A stretch of DNA of 64,000 bases, taken from Simmondsia chinensis (Eukaryota; Streptophyta; Magnoliopsida; Caryophyllales; Simmondsiaceae). Both the position numbers and the translations under genes were made by a program. The number at the start of each line of letters is the position of its first letter. The first letter of the stretch is position 1. Under the pieces are notes generated by a model. The model was not told where the DNA came from. It worked only from the letters and a program-made list of their open reading frames with translations, and searched no databases. Of the stretch, positions 10,470 through 21,049 are shown piece after piece. The stretch spans positions 8,905,501 to 8,969,500 of the forward strand of contig JAGTTD010000022.1 in assembly GCA_018398585.1 (NCBI GenBank), read 5' to 3'.

Positions 10470-10790
10470 GCGTCTTAGTAGTGGCTTCTCTTACCCATGC
10501 GGTCGTCGCCCAGAGTCAGGAGTTTGATTCTCACTGAAGATATACTCGTGAAGTCATAATGAGGGCGTCTTAGTGGTGGCTTCTCCTACCCATACAGTCA
10601 TCGCCCAGGGGTAGGACTTTGATCCTCACTGAAAATATACTCACGTGGTCATAATGAGGGCATTCCAGTGGAGGCTTCTCTTGCCCATGCGGTCATCACA
10701 AAGGGGTCAGAAGTTTGATTCTTACTAGAGATATACTCATAGGTTGGGTTGACTGGGGCAGATTAATCCCTAATAAAAAAAAATTAAAAA
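10470..10790 (+). repeat. SINE-like trimeric repeat with A-rich tail
   Basis: Three ~95-bp units start at 10470, 10565 and 10660. Each contains gtggcttctc-tacccat, then a B-box-like agtttgattct/c about 45 bp on. Only the last unit is followed by a distinct tail (gttgggttgactggggcag) and an A-rich end. This fits a tRNA-derived SINE whose head was multiplied before or after insertion, but I see no clear TSD. Confidence 0.5.
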
Positions 10791-11136
10791 AGAAAATTTT
10801 GCGAATAACTTTTAGTCTTAGGCATACTTGAGGAGTCTTGTTATGAATGGCATGATTTTTGTCATCTATTCAGTTTGAATATTTTGTGATTAAAAAGAAC
10901 GGATAAACTTAATTTTCTTAGGCAACTTTTGAATTCGGCTACCTAGGTGATTTATGGGTTTTTCTTTGGAAAGATTTTTTAGCCTTTAGAACCTTAAAAC
11001 TTTGAGTCTCAATCCATTCTTTTCAAATAGAAGCAGTCTTGCTTTAAATTGTGATACACTCTTAAAAGCATATGACCCTGCGCTTTAATGTTTAGCCTTG
11101 CTCGAGGATGAGCAAGATTTAAGTTTGGGGGTATTT
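10791..11136 (+). other. 3' untranslated region and polypurine tract
   Basis: Non-coding. It ends with gaggatgagcaagatttaag and the polypurine tract aagtttgggggt (11121-11132), four bases before the 3' LTR starts. The polypurine tract would prime plus-strand DNA synthesis. Confidence 0.7.
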
Positions 11137-11626
11137 TGATAAGTCTAATTTAGTATATAATTATTCATATCATTTTGATTCATTTTCAAGCCATTTTCAA
11201 TCAAATTTTTATCGCTATTGCTCTTTTTCGCTCCTATTGCTATTTTCTTGCAAAAACAATCATTTTATGCTAAATCTTACTAGGTTTTATTATTAACATC
11301 TACAAGTGAATGCAAGATATATCAAACAAAAGCAAAAAGTTGGATAAAACACATCAAAACACACGGCTACAACAAGAACAACAAGAACATGAACAATTTA
11401 CTTAAAATTGTAAAAAGGGGTGGCAAAATGCACAAATTAAGAGCAAGGATGGATTAAATAATACTTTAACATGTTCAAGTTGATGTAATCTCTGCATTTG
11501 AGTGGTGCAAAGCTGAAAAAACTGAAGAAAATTAGCAAGAACAGCAAGTTACATAGGATGAACAACAAGCTTGAACAGTTCACTTCAACTTGCAAAAATG
11601 GGTGGCAAAATAAACAAATCAAATGC

Positions 11627-12361
11627 TGATGCAATCGCCATATATCTTGTGGTGGTTTTAGCGAGTCAATGGCGGGACAAGGATTTGCGGGAACATCAAG
11701 AGGCTTGGTGTTAGCGAGACACCCAGATGGCTTGGCAAGAACAAGGCTTAACGCAGGGCTAGAATCTCGGTAACGGCTGGCTTGATGCTTGGCGAATATC
11801 AAGCAACGGCAAGGCTCAAGGTCAAAGATCAGGATTTTGAATTTGAAATTTGAATTTGATTTTACTTTCCTTTTTGAAGTATTTTTCTTCCTTAATTTTA
11901 GCTCTTACTTCCTTTATGTAAAAAAAGAGAGACTAGCATTTTGAGGTAGAGATTATTTTCCATAAAAATCCAATTGCTTTTGCTCTCTTTTTCTCGGGAT
12001 GTGAGAAATCAAGCCCTTGTTTCTCCTTTTCTCGGGATGTGAGAAATCGAGCCCTTGTTTCTCCTTTTGTCAAGTGAGAAATCGAGCCTATCCTTTCACC
12101 TCTTTAGGTTATTGCTTGGGTATTCGCATAATCAACGAATTTTAACTAATCCCTTTTAATTTGCCATCGTTTGGTACAATCAACGAGTTAAAGGCTTTTG
12201 ATAATTTAGAATCGTTATTGTGGTGATTTCTTGACTCCTCGGGTTGTGAGTAAACGAGTTTTTCTGCCCCCTTTGTAATTTTGTTATTTTCTTAATAAAA
12301 TGCAATGGGAAGGCCATTGAACCTTCCTGTAGCTCTTATGTTCCTATCACACAATGCATCA
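11627..12361 (+). repeat. 5' LTR of the TRIM-like element
   Basis: Begins tgatgcaatcgccatatatc and ends cacacaatgcatca. It contains a TATA-like ttccttTATGTAaaaa region near 11910, repeated gtgagaaatcgagccc words and a putative poly(A) context aataaaatgcaatggg near 12290. Confidence 0.8.
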
Positions 12362-12458
12362 GTTGGTATCAGAGCTCAGAACGCTTTCTGAAATGGCCTG
12401 TTGCTGACTGAGATCCCTTGGAGAATTCGAGGGCGAATTCTCTCTAATTAGAAGAGAA

Positions 12459-13197
12459 TGATGCAGCCGCCATATATCTTGTGGCGGTTTAAGCGAGTCA
12501 ATGGTGGGGCAAGGAGTTGCGGTAACATCAAGAGGCTTGGCATTAGCGGGACACCCAAATGACTTTGTGAGACCCAGGCTTAACGTAGGGCTAGAATCTC
12601 GGTAATAGCTAGCTTGATGCTTGGCAGAGATCAAGCAACGGCAAGGCTCAAGGTCAAAGATCATGATTTTGAATTTAAAATTTAAATTTTATTTTGCTTT
12701 CCTTTTTCAATTATTTTCCTTCCTTAATTTTTGCTCTTACTTCCCTTATATAGAGGAAGAGAGATTAGCATTTTGAGGTAGAGATTATTTTCCAGAAAAT
12801 TCCAATTGTTTTTGTTTCTCGTTCTCTCAGGATGTGAGAAATCGAGCCCTTGTTTCTCATTTTCTCAGGATGTGAGAAGTCGAGCCCTTGGTTCTCCTTT
12901 TTTTGAGTTGAAAAATCTAGCCTATCCTTTTACCTCTTTAGGGTATTGCTTGGGTATTTACAGAATCAAAGAGTTTTAAGCGATCCATTTTAATCCGGAA
13001 TTGTTTGGTACAATCAATGGGTCAAAAGGCTTCTAATAATTTAGAATCATTACTGTGGAGATTTCTTGACTCCTCGGGTTATGGTTGAGCGAGTTTTTCT
13101 ACCCTCTTTGTAAGTCTATTATTTTGTTAATAAAATTATAAAGGGAACGCCGCTGAACCTTCTCGTAGCCCTTATTTTCCTATCACGCACTGCATCA
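12459..13197 (+). repeat. 3' LTR of the TRIM-like element
   Basis: Begins tgatgcagccgccatatatc and ends cgcactgcatca. It aligns along its length with 11627-12361 with scattered substitutions, so the insertion is not very recent. Confidence 0.8.
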
Positions 13198-14585
13198 CGT
13201 GCAAGGATGCTTTGTAAACTTGAAGAACATGTTCATAATGTGTCAATAATGATTTTGGGCAGTGCAAAATAGAAAAAAATGAAAAAAAAAAATTGGCAAG
13301 AACAACATAATGCAGAAAATTGAACAACAAGCTTGCACAATTCATTTCAACATCCAAATTTGGGTGGCAAAATGGACAAATCAAGTGAAAGAACTTCTTG
13401 TACACTTCAAGAGCATGTTCAAATTTACATAAATACTGGTTTTGGATGGCCAAAGCTGAAGAAAAGTGGAGAATCAACAGCAACTTAGCAACTTGCAGAA
13501 ACTAGACAACAATAGCAGTGTGTTGGTGCAATGAGCTTTAAACTTGCGCCTTTTTTTTTTTTTTAATTTTAAGTAATCCCAACCTTATGTACTTTAAGTA
13601 GAGAGGTTTGGGAAGTGTTTTGGATCATTCATTCAGGGAAGAAAATCCTAATACAAAGTAGACAATTCGGTAGAAATTCGCAGGGAAGAAGGAGGAGAAA
13701 AGAAGAAGTTTGGTTTGTGATTTCTTATTTTCAAGTTATTTTCTATCCTTTTCTTCTTTAATTTCATGGGTTATGTCTTATTTTTGTGTTATATTATGTT
13801 TACCGTGAACTAATTTTGCGTTTCTAAGGCTACAATGTAGCCTAAGTTGTAAATTACTCTTTCCTAATTCGCGTATTCAATATTTTGTTTATTGCATTGT
13901 TGAAGTGTTTATCATTGTTTTTCATGAGTTTTGAATGCTTGATCAGCATTCAAAGCCTATAATGATTCATAATGAGTCCGAGAAGAGAATTAGGATGAAT
14001 TCTAAACTGATAAACACCACAAATTGAGCGAATGCTAGAGATAGATTAACGCGATTTGTGTGGTCTTAAGTACAAACCATGGATCTTCAAAACTCTTTTC
14101 TTATTTAAATTCATGCAAGAGATTAATGAGTTAATATGTACAAGAGCATGCTAAATGTTGCTCAAGAAAGAATAGTTGCTAAATTAGAGTTTTCAACCAT
14201 GAACATGTAATAACAATCTGAAGACCGGGAATAGAAAAGGGTATTAAAGCAACTAGGTGAAATCAGATGCCTTGGACCTAATTAAATCAGAAATCCTTAA
14301 AAAAAACCATTAACCCCTTTAGTTATTTTTCTTTTGTTTATTACATGACAAAAAAACTACAAATTTTGGTTTTCAAAATAGTGCTGGAGCTACTAATTTT
14401 GATACTCATTCAATGACAATCCTCATGGGAACAATACTCTAGTCACTTTGTATTGCTTGACGCGACTTAGTGCACTTGCTAAGCTAAATACTAAGCACCA
14501 GATTTCTTATGAGTCATTTTCAAACAAGATTAAAATAATTAAATACAATGACTCATTAAATGTTATTATCATCAAAATTACACTG

Positions 14586-15772
14586 CCCAAGGAGAGGTGC
14601 CTTGGTGTATGCTTTTTGCAGATGACATAGTTTTGGTGGGGGATTCTCGAGCGGACATAAATGAGAAACTAGAATTGTGGAGATGCGCTTTGGAATCGAA
14701 GAGATAACGGATTAGCAGACCTAAGAATGAGTACATGGAATTCTAATTCGGCCAATCCACCACGACTAGTACATAGGATGTCAAGATGGAATCGAAGACC
14801 ATACCGAGTAAGGAGAGTTTCAGATACTTGGGTTCCATGATACAACAGAACGGTGAGGTTGACGAGGATGTCAACTACAGGATTAACGTTGGCGGGCATA
14901 AGTGAAGGATGGCCTCCGTGGTGCTTTGCGATAGAAAGTTCCCGCTAAAGCTAAAGGGAAAATACTACAGGACGGTAGTGAGACCGGCTATGTTGTATGG
15001 GGCAAAGTGTCACCCAATTAAACAACATCAAACACAGAGGATGAAGGTGGCAGAGATGAGGATGCTGCACCGGGTGTATGGCTACACAAGGAAGGATAGA
15101 ATTAAGAATGATGTAATAAGAGGTAAATTGGGTGTAGCCTCGATCGAAGATAAATTGAGGGAGCACCACTTGAGATGGTTTGGACATGTTAGCAGGAGAC
15201 CGACCATGGCTCCAGTCAGGAGATGTGAACAGCTATATACTACGCTAGGCAGAAGAGGGAGGGGCAGGCCAAAGTGGAGTTGGATGGAGACGATCTGACA
15301 CGACCTAACCCACCTAAACCTAAGGGAGGAGATGGCCTTAGATAGAGCTCAATGGAGGGCTAGCATAGGGGTAGCGGATGTAGCGGCGTAGAGTAGCGCG
15401 GCGAATGGCTAGTAGTTCAGGACTACTAAGCAGTCATAAACCCAGGTAGTGCACTTATCTTCTGTTTTGTTACTTTTCGTTTATTCCTCTAGTATTGAAC
15501 ATGTACTATTTGCTTTACTATGTGCCTTGATTGTCTTCTGTGGGATATATTTTATAGTGCTAGTTTTTGCTGTGTTCTGTGTTGATGCTTTGTTGCTTCC
15601 ATGGTTTTCAGGATACCATATTCTCTTGACAACTCGATCTTCAGGATGGGGGTCATCGGAAACAGTCTCTCTTCCAACCGGAAGGGGAAAGGTTGAGTAC
15701 ATCCACCCCCCCAAACCCTGCTTAGTGCGGGAGCAATTGTGGCATTGGGACTATTATTGTTGTTGTTGTTGT
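14586..15772 (+). mobile_element. 5'-truncated RTE-like LINE, copy A
   Basis: Bounded by a perfect 18-bp target-site duplication, atcatcaaaattacactg, at 14568-14585 and 15773-15790. It begins just upstream of the FADD active site of RT, includes the RTE C-terminal region, a 3' UTR of about 380 bp and a (TTG)n tail at 15754-15772. The distal 3' UTR (about 15645-15752) is the block shared with the 5S-headed SINEs. Perfect TSDs suggest a fairly young insertion although the ORF has stops. Confidence 0.9.
14597..15390 (+). pseudogene. RTE-like LINE reverse transcriptase, C-terminal part (copy A)
   Basis: VPWCMLFADDIVLVGDSRAD is read from 14597, with FADD at 14615-14626. Then, after stops, KESFRYLGSMIQQNGEVDED and, in the frame 14909-15298, KGKYYRTVVRPAMLYGAKC, HTRKDRIKNDVIRGKLGVAS and LRWFGHVSRRP. 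The remaining end HLNLREEMALDRAQWRASI continues in frame after a stop at 15296. It parallels copy B residue by residue, confirming a common family. Endonuclease and N-terminal RT are absent. Confidence 0.85.
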
Positions 15773-16381
15773 ATCATCAAAATTACACTGTCAATTGCCT
15801 TTAAAGCCAACAATTTCCCCCTTTTGATGATGACAAATGTTTGGTATTTTCTCTTAAAATATGAAAGTTGAAGTATTCAATTCAGTATAAAAGCATTAAC
15901 TAATCATGACATATAAATACCCATTTTATATCAAGTCATGGAGCAATGTATAGCATGTTAAAGTTCAATTTCAATTGTCTCCCCCTATGTTAAAGCATTG
16001 TAGGAATCAAACATTTTAGCAGCTCAATATCAATATCAATATTACCGTAACTCAATATCAAGATCATTTTTACCACAACTAAAGCAAACACCAACTTCCC
16101 TCCCCCTTTGTCGTCAATAAAAAGAAAATAAATCAATTCAATACAATGTGTTTGATATTTCTCTCCCGTTCATGCTATGGCAAGTACTTTGACAAGGAGC
16201 AATTGCTCAATGTGTTTAATACTTCTCTCTCCTTCATGATTTATAACAAGTATTTTGACAATGAATGATTTATGCAATGTTCAACGAATCCAATCTCTTT
16301 CCCTATTTGCCATCCATAAAAAGCAATAAGTGAGGGGATTTACACACTAAAGATCGAAATGTAAAAGTAGTGTTTATACAA

Positions 16382-16399
16382 CACTACAACAAAATTGAC
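16382..16399 (+). repeat. Left terminal inverted repeat, outer CACTA
   Basis: cactacaacaaaattgac, preceded by the trinucleotide caa. Downstream (16401-16650) at least five subterminal gtaacactt or gttac words occur in both orientations, the probable binding sites for the element's second transposase-complex protein. Confidence 0.85.
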
Positions 16400-18323
16400 T
16401 TTAGGTAACACTTAACTTGCAACATTTTTTCAAAATTTTACCAGAGCTAGTGTTTATGTAACACTTTTTTTATCGTTACATTTGCATGGTACCTAATGTA
16501 ATGCTTCTAAAAAATTGTTGCATTTGTTTGAAATCTAGTGTAACACTTAAAAAAAATTGTTACAAAAGCCATATTATAGGTAACACTTTTTGTAAAGTCT
16601 TACATTTGTTTGTAATTTGTAACACTTTTAAATCCGTTACCTAAACCCATCTAACTTTTTAATGTTTAATATTTTATGCTTTGACACATGAAAATCAAAT
16701 TAGCTTTAAGATCAAATTTTGATGGCCAATTACATATTATTACTATGAGATTTTGGGTATTAAATATTAAACACAAACTTTGTGAAATAGTATTTTTTTC
16801 CAAAAGTTACATATATTTAATAAAATAGTTAAAATTATGATATTTACGCGTATAAAAGTTGTCATTATTTGTTAGTACACTCACAATCCTCTTGATATTG
16901 CCCTCATTACGCACCAATTGTAATATTTTAACATTATTAATAAAATTATTCTATCTTTTTATATACCATTATTTAGATTGTTTTATTAAATATGCTCTAT
17001 TTTAAACCAAAATAACATTTAATAAAATTTCTCAAATTAAAAAATTTATATAGTAAATTTTAGAATACTAATTTATAATTTATAAAATCTTATTAAAAAA
17101 TTTATTACCTAAAAATATACTTTCCCTCTAAAAAAATTTTATTTTCCCGCCATCTTTTTTTAAAAATAAAAAGGAAAACTAAACCCCCCTCCCCAACCCG
17201 TCTCTCCCCTCCCTCTCTCTCTCAAAGTCACCCCTCTCTCAAGCTCTCCCCTCACTTTCACAAACTCAACTCTCTCTCTCTCTCTCTTCGACTCTTGCTC
17301 GTCCTCCATTGCCAGTGCTTGCTCGTCCTCCGTTGCCGCCATCCATAGTCGTCTCTCTCTCCACACGTCTCCCTCTCATTTTTTGCGAGTTTTTTTTTTT
17401 GGTTGATTTTTCATATTGTTGTCTGTTATGTCTCAAAATTGAACCCTAAATCTTGTTTCGATGTCAAATAATCCGAACTCTAGACACTGATTTTTCATTC
17501 ATTTTCTTGTTAGTTTTTCCTTGGAGTTTTGTTGATTTTTCATGTTATTGTTGGTTATGTCTCAAACTTGAACCCTAGATATTGTTTTAAGGTCAAAAAA
17601 TATGAAATCTAGATTTTCTTGTCATTTTTTCTTTGATTTTGTTGATTTTTCATGTTATCGTTTATTATTTCTCAAAAGTGAACCCTAGATATTGTTTTGG
17701 GGCCAAAAAATCCGAACCCTATATATTAGTTTATCTTCTATTTTGTGCCTTTCTCGCTCACATTTAGCCTTCATCTTTGATAGTTGTCTCTCTGATTTTT
17801 GTTGATTTTGCATATCCTTAAGGTTTATGTGTTAAAATTGAACCCTGCACATGATTTTCAACTCTTATAGTCCACTAATTTCTCTTTTTGTCAAAATTAC
17901 TAAATTATATTTTGTTAAAATAAACATTACTGTACAAAGATTAACTTGGACAAAATTAAAAGGTAACTACATTAATATGATAGAAAAAATATATCAACTA
18001 TTGAAATAAGTAACCCTAAACTGTATATCTTAATTACTAAGTTAGCATATGTATCTATATACATTATAATACTAAAAATACAAATTAGGGAGTGGGCTTT
18101 CTCTGCAAAGGTGAGAACTACTGAGGGTTAAATGCCAAGGAAGTATAGCATAAATAATGATAGAGGCATTATAAGGAATTGATCTCGTGAAGTAAATATA
18201 AGGATAATAGCGCTCGACCAATAGACCAAGGGTACCATACTACTGCTGGTTCACCCCCTACAATATATCAAATGATTGAATCTTATATTAGTATATACAT
18301 GTTTTACAGGTTGTGTAGTAAAG
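16400..18323 (+). other. Subterminal repeats, promoter-like and 5' non-coding region of outer CACTA
   Basis: Subterminal repeats extend to about 16650, followed by AT-rich sequence, then a CT-rich tract at 17180-17300 that resembles a 5' UTR with (CT)n. Downstream, three imperfect repeats of gttgatttttcat...tctcaaa-ttgaaccctaga with a ~115-bp period (about 17403, 17525 and 17640) look intronic. No coding sequence is supported. Confidence 0.5.
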
Positions 18324-18844
18324 TGTCATGATTCTTGAGATGGGAGGGTTAATTAGTAATAAATCCTAAATAATAATAGGCTTGTAATGTCATTAGAATA
18401 AGTCATTTTAGAGTGTTATATTGTAAGTTGGTCATTAGAGTAAGTAAGTTGATTAATGCTAGTTAGAGGGAGTTATGTAGTGGCAATTAGTAAGTCAAAA
18501 TGTTAGTTGCTCTTAGCCAAACTTGGCGGCTAGCTGTTTAGGTCGGTTGGAGCTAGTGTCTAGGTGCATTGTATGGTGATCTTGCCACCTCTTGTCTTGC
18601 TTAATATAAGTGGCTTAGCTACTATTGTAATCTTCATTAGTTGAATGATATTGATCACTTCTTCCTAAATTCTCTCTATCTCTTAAGTCCTCTCAATATG
18701 TGTTGATTTCTCATCTCTAATTCTCTTCTAATCTCATCTAATTCTATCTACTTCTCACTTAATTCTCATCTCAATTCATCTCATATCTCAATTTAAACTA
18801 TTGACACTCTAGTTTATAATTCAAGATTAGCTTGAATCATAACA
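18324..18844 (+). mobile_element. Solo LTR (Reina-like TGTTATGA family), TSD taaag
   Basis: 521 bp running from TGTCATGATTCTTGAG to CTTGAATCATAACA, flanked by a perfect 5-bp duplication taaag (18319-18323 and 18845-18849). Internal features are a TATA-like cttaatataagtgg at about 18600 and a CT-rich R/U5 segment. No internal domain remains, so it is a product of LTR-LTR recombination. It sits in the 5' region of the outer CACTA. Confidence 0.9.
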
Positions 18845-20347
18845 TAAAGCTGCGGGGTCAATGCACCTCGGTACTCTGAACATAGTTCTGCCACTGCCTA
18901 TGTAGTAGCATGTTAAGTTCATGGATAGTCCTGCAAACTATTATCTATTTGCTTCTATTTTCTTCTTTATCAGTGAAGAGATATTTTGTTATTCCTTTAA
19001 TTCTTTTCCTCTCTTCTAACAACAACCTATTAATAATAATCAACAAAAATGTAGATTACATTTGAACATAGTTTGCCAGAGTATGACATAAGCGAGTTGT
19101 TTTCCAAAGTTTGATAGTTGTACTGCACCCATTGCTAAAGGTGTGTACTAACATCTAAATATTGTTGGCTTGTATATCAATTTTCAAATTTTCTAATATA
19201 AGTGGCTTAGCTACTCTTGTAATCTTCATTAATTGAATGATATTGATCTGTTCTTCCTAAATTCTCTCTATCTTTTAAGTCCTCTCAATATGTGTTGATT
19301 TCTCATCTAATTCTATCTACTTCTCACTTAATTCTCATCTCAACTCATCTCATATCTCAATTTAAACTCTTGAAAATCTAGTTTACGATTCAAGATTAGC
19401 TTGAATCATAACATAAAGCTGTGGGGTCAATGCACCTTGGTACCCTGAACATTGTTCCGCCACTGTCTATGTAGTAGTATGTTAAGTTCATGGATAGTCT
19501 TACAAACTATTATCTATTTGCTTCTATTTTCTTCTTTATTAGTGAAGACATATTTTGTTATTCATTGAATTCTTTTCCTCTTTTCTAACAGCAACCTATT
19601 AATAATAATCAACAAAAATGAAGATTACATTTGAACATAGTTTGCCCGAGTATGACATAAGCAAGTTGTTTTCCAAAGTTTGATAGTTGTACTGCACCCA
19701 TGGCTAGAGGTGTGTAGTAACATCTAAATATAGTTGACTTGTATATCAATTTTCAAATTTCCTAATATAAGTGGCTTAGCTACTCTTGTAATCTTCATCA
19801 GTTGAATGATATTGATCTCTTCTTCCTAAATTCTCTCTATCTCTTAAGTCCACTCAATATGTGTTGATTTCTCATCTCTAATTCTCTTCTAATCTATTCT
19901 AATTCTATCTACTTCTCACTTAATTCTCATCTCAATTCATCTCATATCTCAATTTAAACTCTTGAAACTCTAGTTTATGATTCAAGATTAGCTTGAATCC
20001 TAACATAAAGCTGCGGGGTCAATGAACCTCGGTGCCCTGAACATAGTTCCACCACTGCCTATGTAGTAGCATGTTAAGTTCATGGATAGTCTTACAAACT
20101 ATTATCTATTAGCTTCTATTTTCTTCTTTATTAGTGAAGAGATATTTTGTTATTCATTGAATTCTTTTCCTCTCTTCTAGCAACAACCTATTAATAATAA
20201 TCAACAAAAATGAAGATTACATTTGAACATAGTTTGCCTAAGTATGAAATAAGCGAGTTGTTTTCCAAAGTTTGATAGTTGTATATGGCTAGAGGTGTGT
20301 AGTAACATCTAAATATAGTTGGCTTGTATATCAATTTTCAAATTTCC
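18602..20347 (+). repeat. Tandem triplication of half LTR plus flanking DNA (units ~592, ~569, ~585 bp)
   Basis: Unit starts taatataagtggcttagcta occur at 18602, 19194 and 19763. Each unit contains the last ~243 bp of the solo LTR, then ~340 bp of CACTA sequence (ctgcggggtcaatgcacctc ... ttgtatatcaattttcaaat). Copies 2 and 3 lack the first half of the LTR. Therefore the LTR inserted first and the segment was duplicated twice afterwards. Confidence 0.9.
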
Positions 20348-20717
20348 TCTCCACTTTCAATTCTATTGCTTCACAACATGTCTTTTAATGTTTACATTGA
20401 AATTATGATTAGAGAAGTTTAGGGTTTCATACGCTCGATAGAGAAAGGGGAAGGAAGAGTCTTATTTGGCTTCTAGTTTTCTTTGTCCATATAGAGTTTC
20501 TAGGAAATACAGAAACCAATATTATGTAACTTTATTTTCTCTTTTTTTTTTTTGTCTACTTTGAGTAATGTTCTTTAAGTTTTGGCAAGACATACTCAAG
20601 ATAACATCTAATCCATGACTAATATGCATTATGCCTTTTATGATTGTTTTGAATTGTTTCATTAAAAACATTAAAATTTGATGACTTTTATTTTCTGCAA
20701 ATCTTAAATTTGAGAAG

Positions 20718-20932
20718 ATGGATAAACTTGCCAAGAGTAGGCCTGAATATGTTGAAGGAGTGGAGGAATTTGTTAAGGATGCAACAACCAACAACGATAA
20801 AATGCGTTGTCCGTGTAAGAAGAGTAAAAGACGCTTCCTTGTTCTTAAAAATGACATGGAAGATCATTTAGTTGTTGATGGTTTTGTTGACGGGTTTGAA
20901 GATTGGCTTTCAAGTATGGAGAACTTACCATA
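20718..20932 (+). pseudogene. TNP2 gene 5' exon with Transpos_assoc domain
   Basis: An ATG at 20718 opens a 71-codon frame with MDKLAKSRPEYVEGVEEFVK, then MRCPCKKSKRR and a HLVVDGFVDGFEDW ending. This follows the plant Transpos_assoc (PF13963-type) domain at the N-terminus of TNP2 transposases, including the R-C-P-C pair and the G-F-x-x-G-x-x-x-W end. The frame stops at 20930-20932 and the reading resumes in another frame (21,050 on), so a frameshift or stop already separates it from the rest of the gene. The preceding 20348-20717 is non-coding. Confidence 0.7.
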
Positions 20933-21049
20933 AATGCAAAGAAAGGGTTGCACAAGTAGTGGCAAGGATATACGAGATGCTTGTGATGAGGTTGAGGGGT
21001 TGTTACATGATAGATTTAGGGGGTAGCAGAAAGACAAGCGGGGGAACGA

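Larger units (their letters stand above)
11627..13197 (+). mobile_element. TRIM-like element with a 97-bp internal domain
   Basis: Two direct LTRs (11627-12361, 735 bp; 12459-13197, 739 bp) flank only 97 bp. The internal part begins with a Met-tRNA-type primer-binding site (tggtatcagagc, 12364-12375) and ends with a purine-rich tract (about 12447-12458). The LTRs start TGATGCA and end TGCATCA, a perfect 7-bp inverted repeat. Flanking pentamers are aatgc and cgtgc, at best a decayed TSD. No coding capacity. The LTRs contain Ctcgggatgtgagaaatc-like words repeated two to three times. Confidence 0.8.
6071..14500 (+). mobile_element. Non-autonomous Athila/Tat-like Ty3/gypsy element (LARD-like), 5' LTR truncated
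   Basis: Two direct repeats (6071-6890 and the last 830 bp of 11137-14500) are LTR remnants. The first is followed by a tRNA-Asp-type primer-binding site (6897-6914). The 3' LTR starts TGATAAG at 11137 right after a polypurine tract (11121-11132). The internal region has a gag remnant of Athila/Tat type and no recognisable protease, RT, RNase H or integrase. After removing the nested LINE and SINE-like trimer the internal part is only about 2.7 kb, so the element would have needed enzymes from relatives. The 5' LTR lacks its first ~1 kb, so no TSD can be checked. Confidence 0.75.
11137..14500 (+). repeat. 3' LTR of the Athila/Tat-like element, interrupted by a TRIM-like element
   Basis: Starts TGATAAGTC at 11137 and ends ctaagcacca at 14500. 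Without the nested 1571-bp TRIM-like element the LTR is about 1.79 kb. Its first half contains a ~185-bp tandem repeat in three diverged copies, recognisable by gggtggcaaaat...acaaatcaa at about 11417, 11601 and 13362. The last 830 bp match the truncated 5' LTR. Confidence 0.8.
14501..16381 (-). mobile_element. End of a SIRE-like copia element (3' UTR and start of LTR), interrupted by LINE copy A
   Basis: Read on the minus strand, 15806-15835 gives tttgtcatcatcaaaagggg followed by gaaattgttggct, which resembles the polypurine tract and LTR start of SIRE-like elements. On the element's 5' side (15980-16330 on plus) further PPT-like cccccta and ccccctttgtcgtcaataaa words occur, another habit of this lineage. 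The LTR would run leftward through 15791-15806 and 14501-14585, where it is cut by the Athila/Tat-like 3' LTR end. Inferred from motifs only. Confidence 0.4.

Noticed and set aside
15449..15871. 140-codon plus-strand frame and its minus-strand partner
   Set aside because: It lies in the LINE 3' UTR and runs across the (TTG)n tail and the TSD, so it is not coding.
18324..20347. Several independent LTR insertions
   Set aside because: Only one copy has the LTR start and a TSD; copies 2 and 3 begin in mid-LTR with the same flank, so they are tandem duplications of one insertion.
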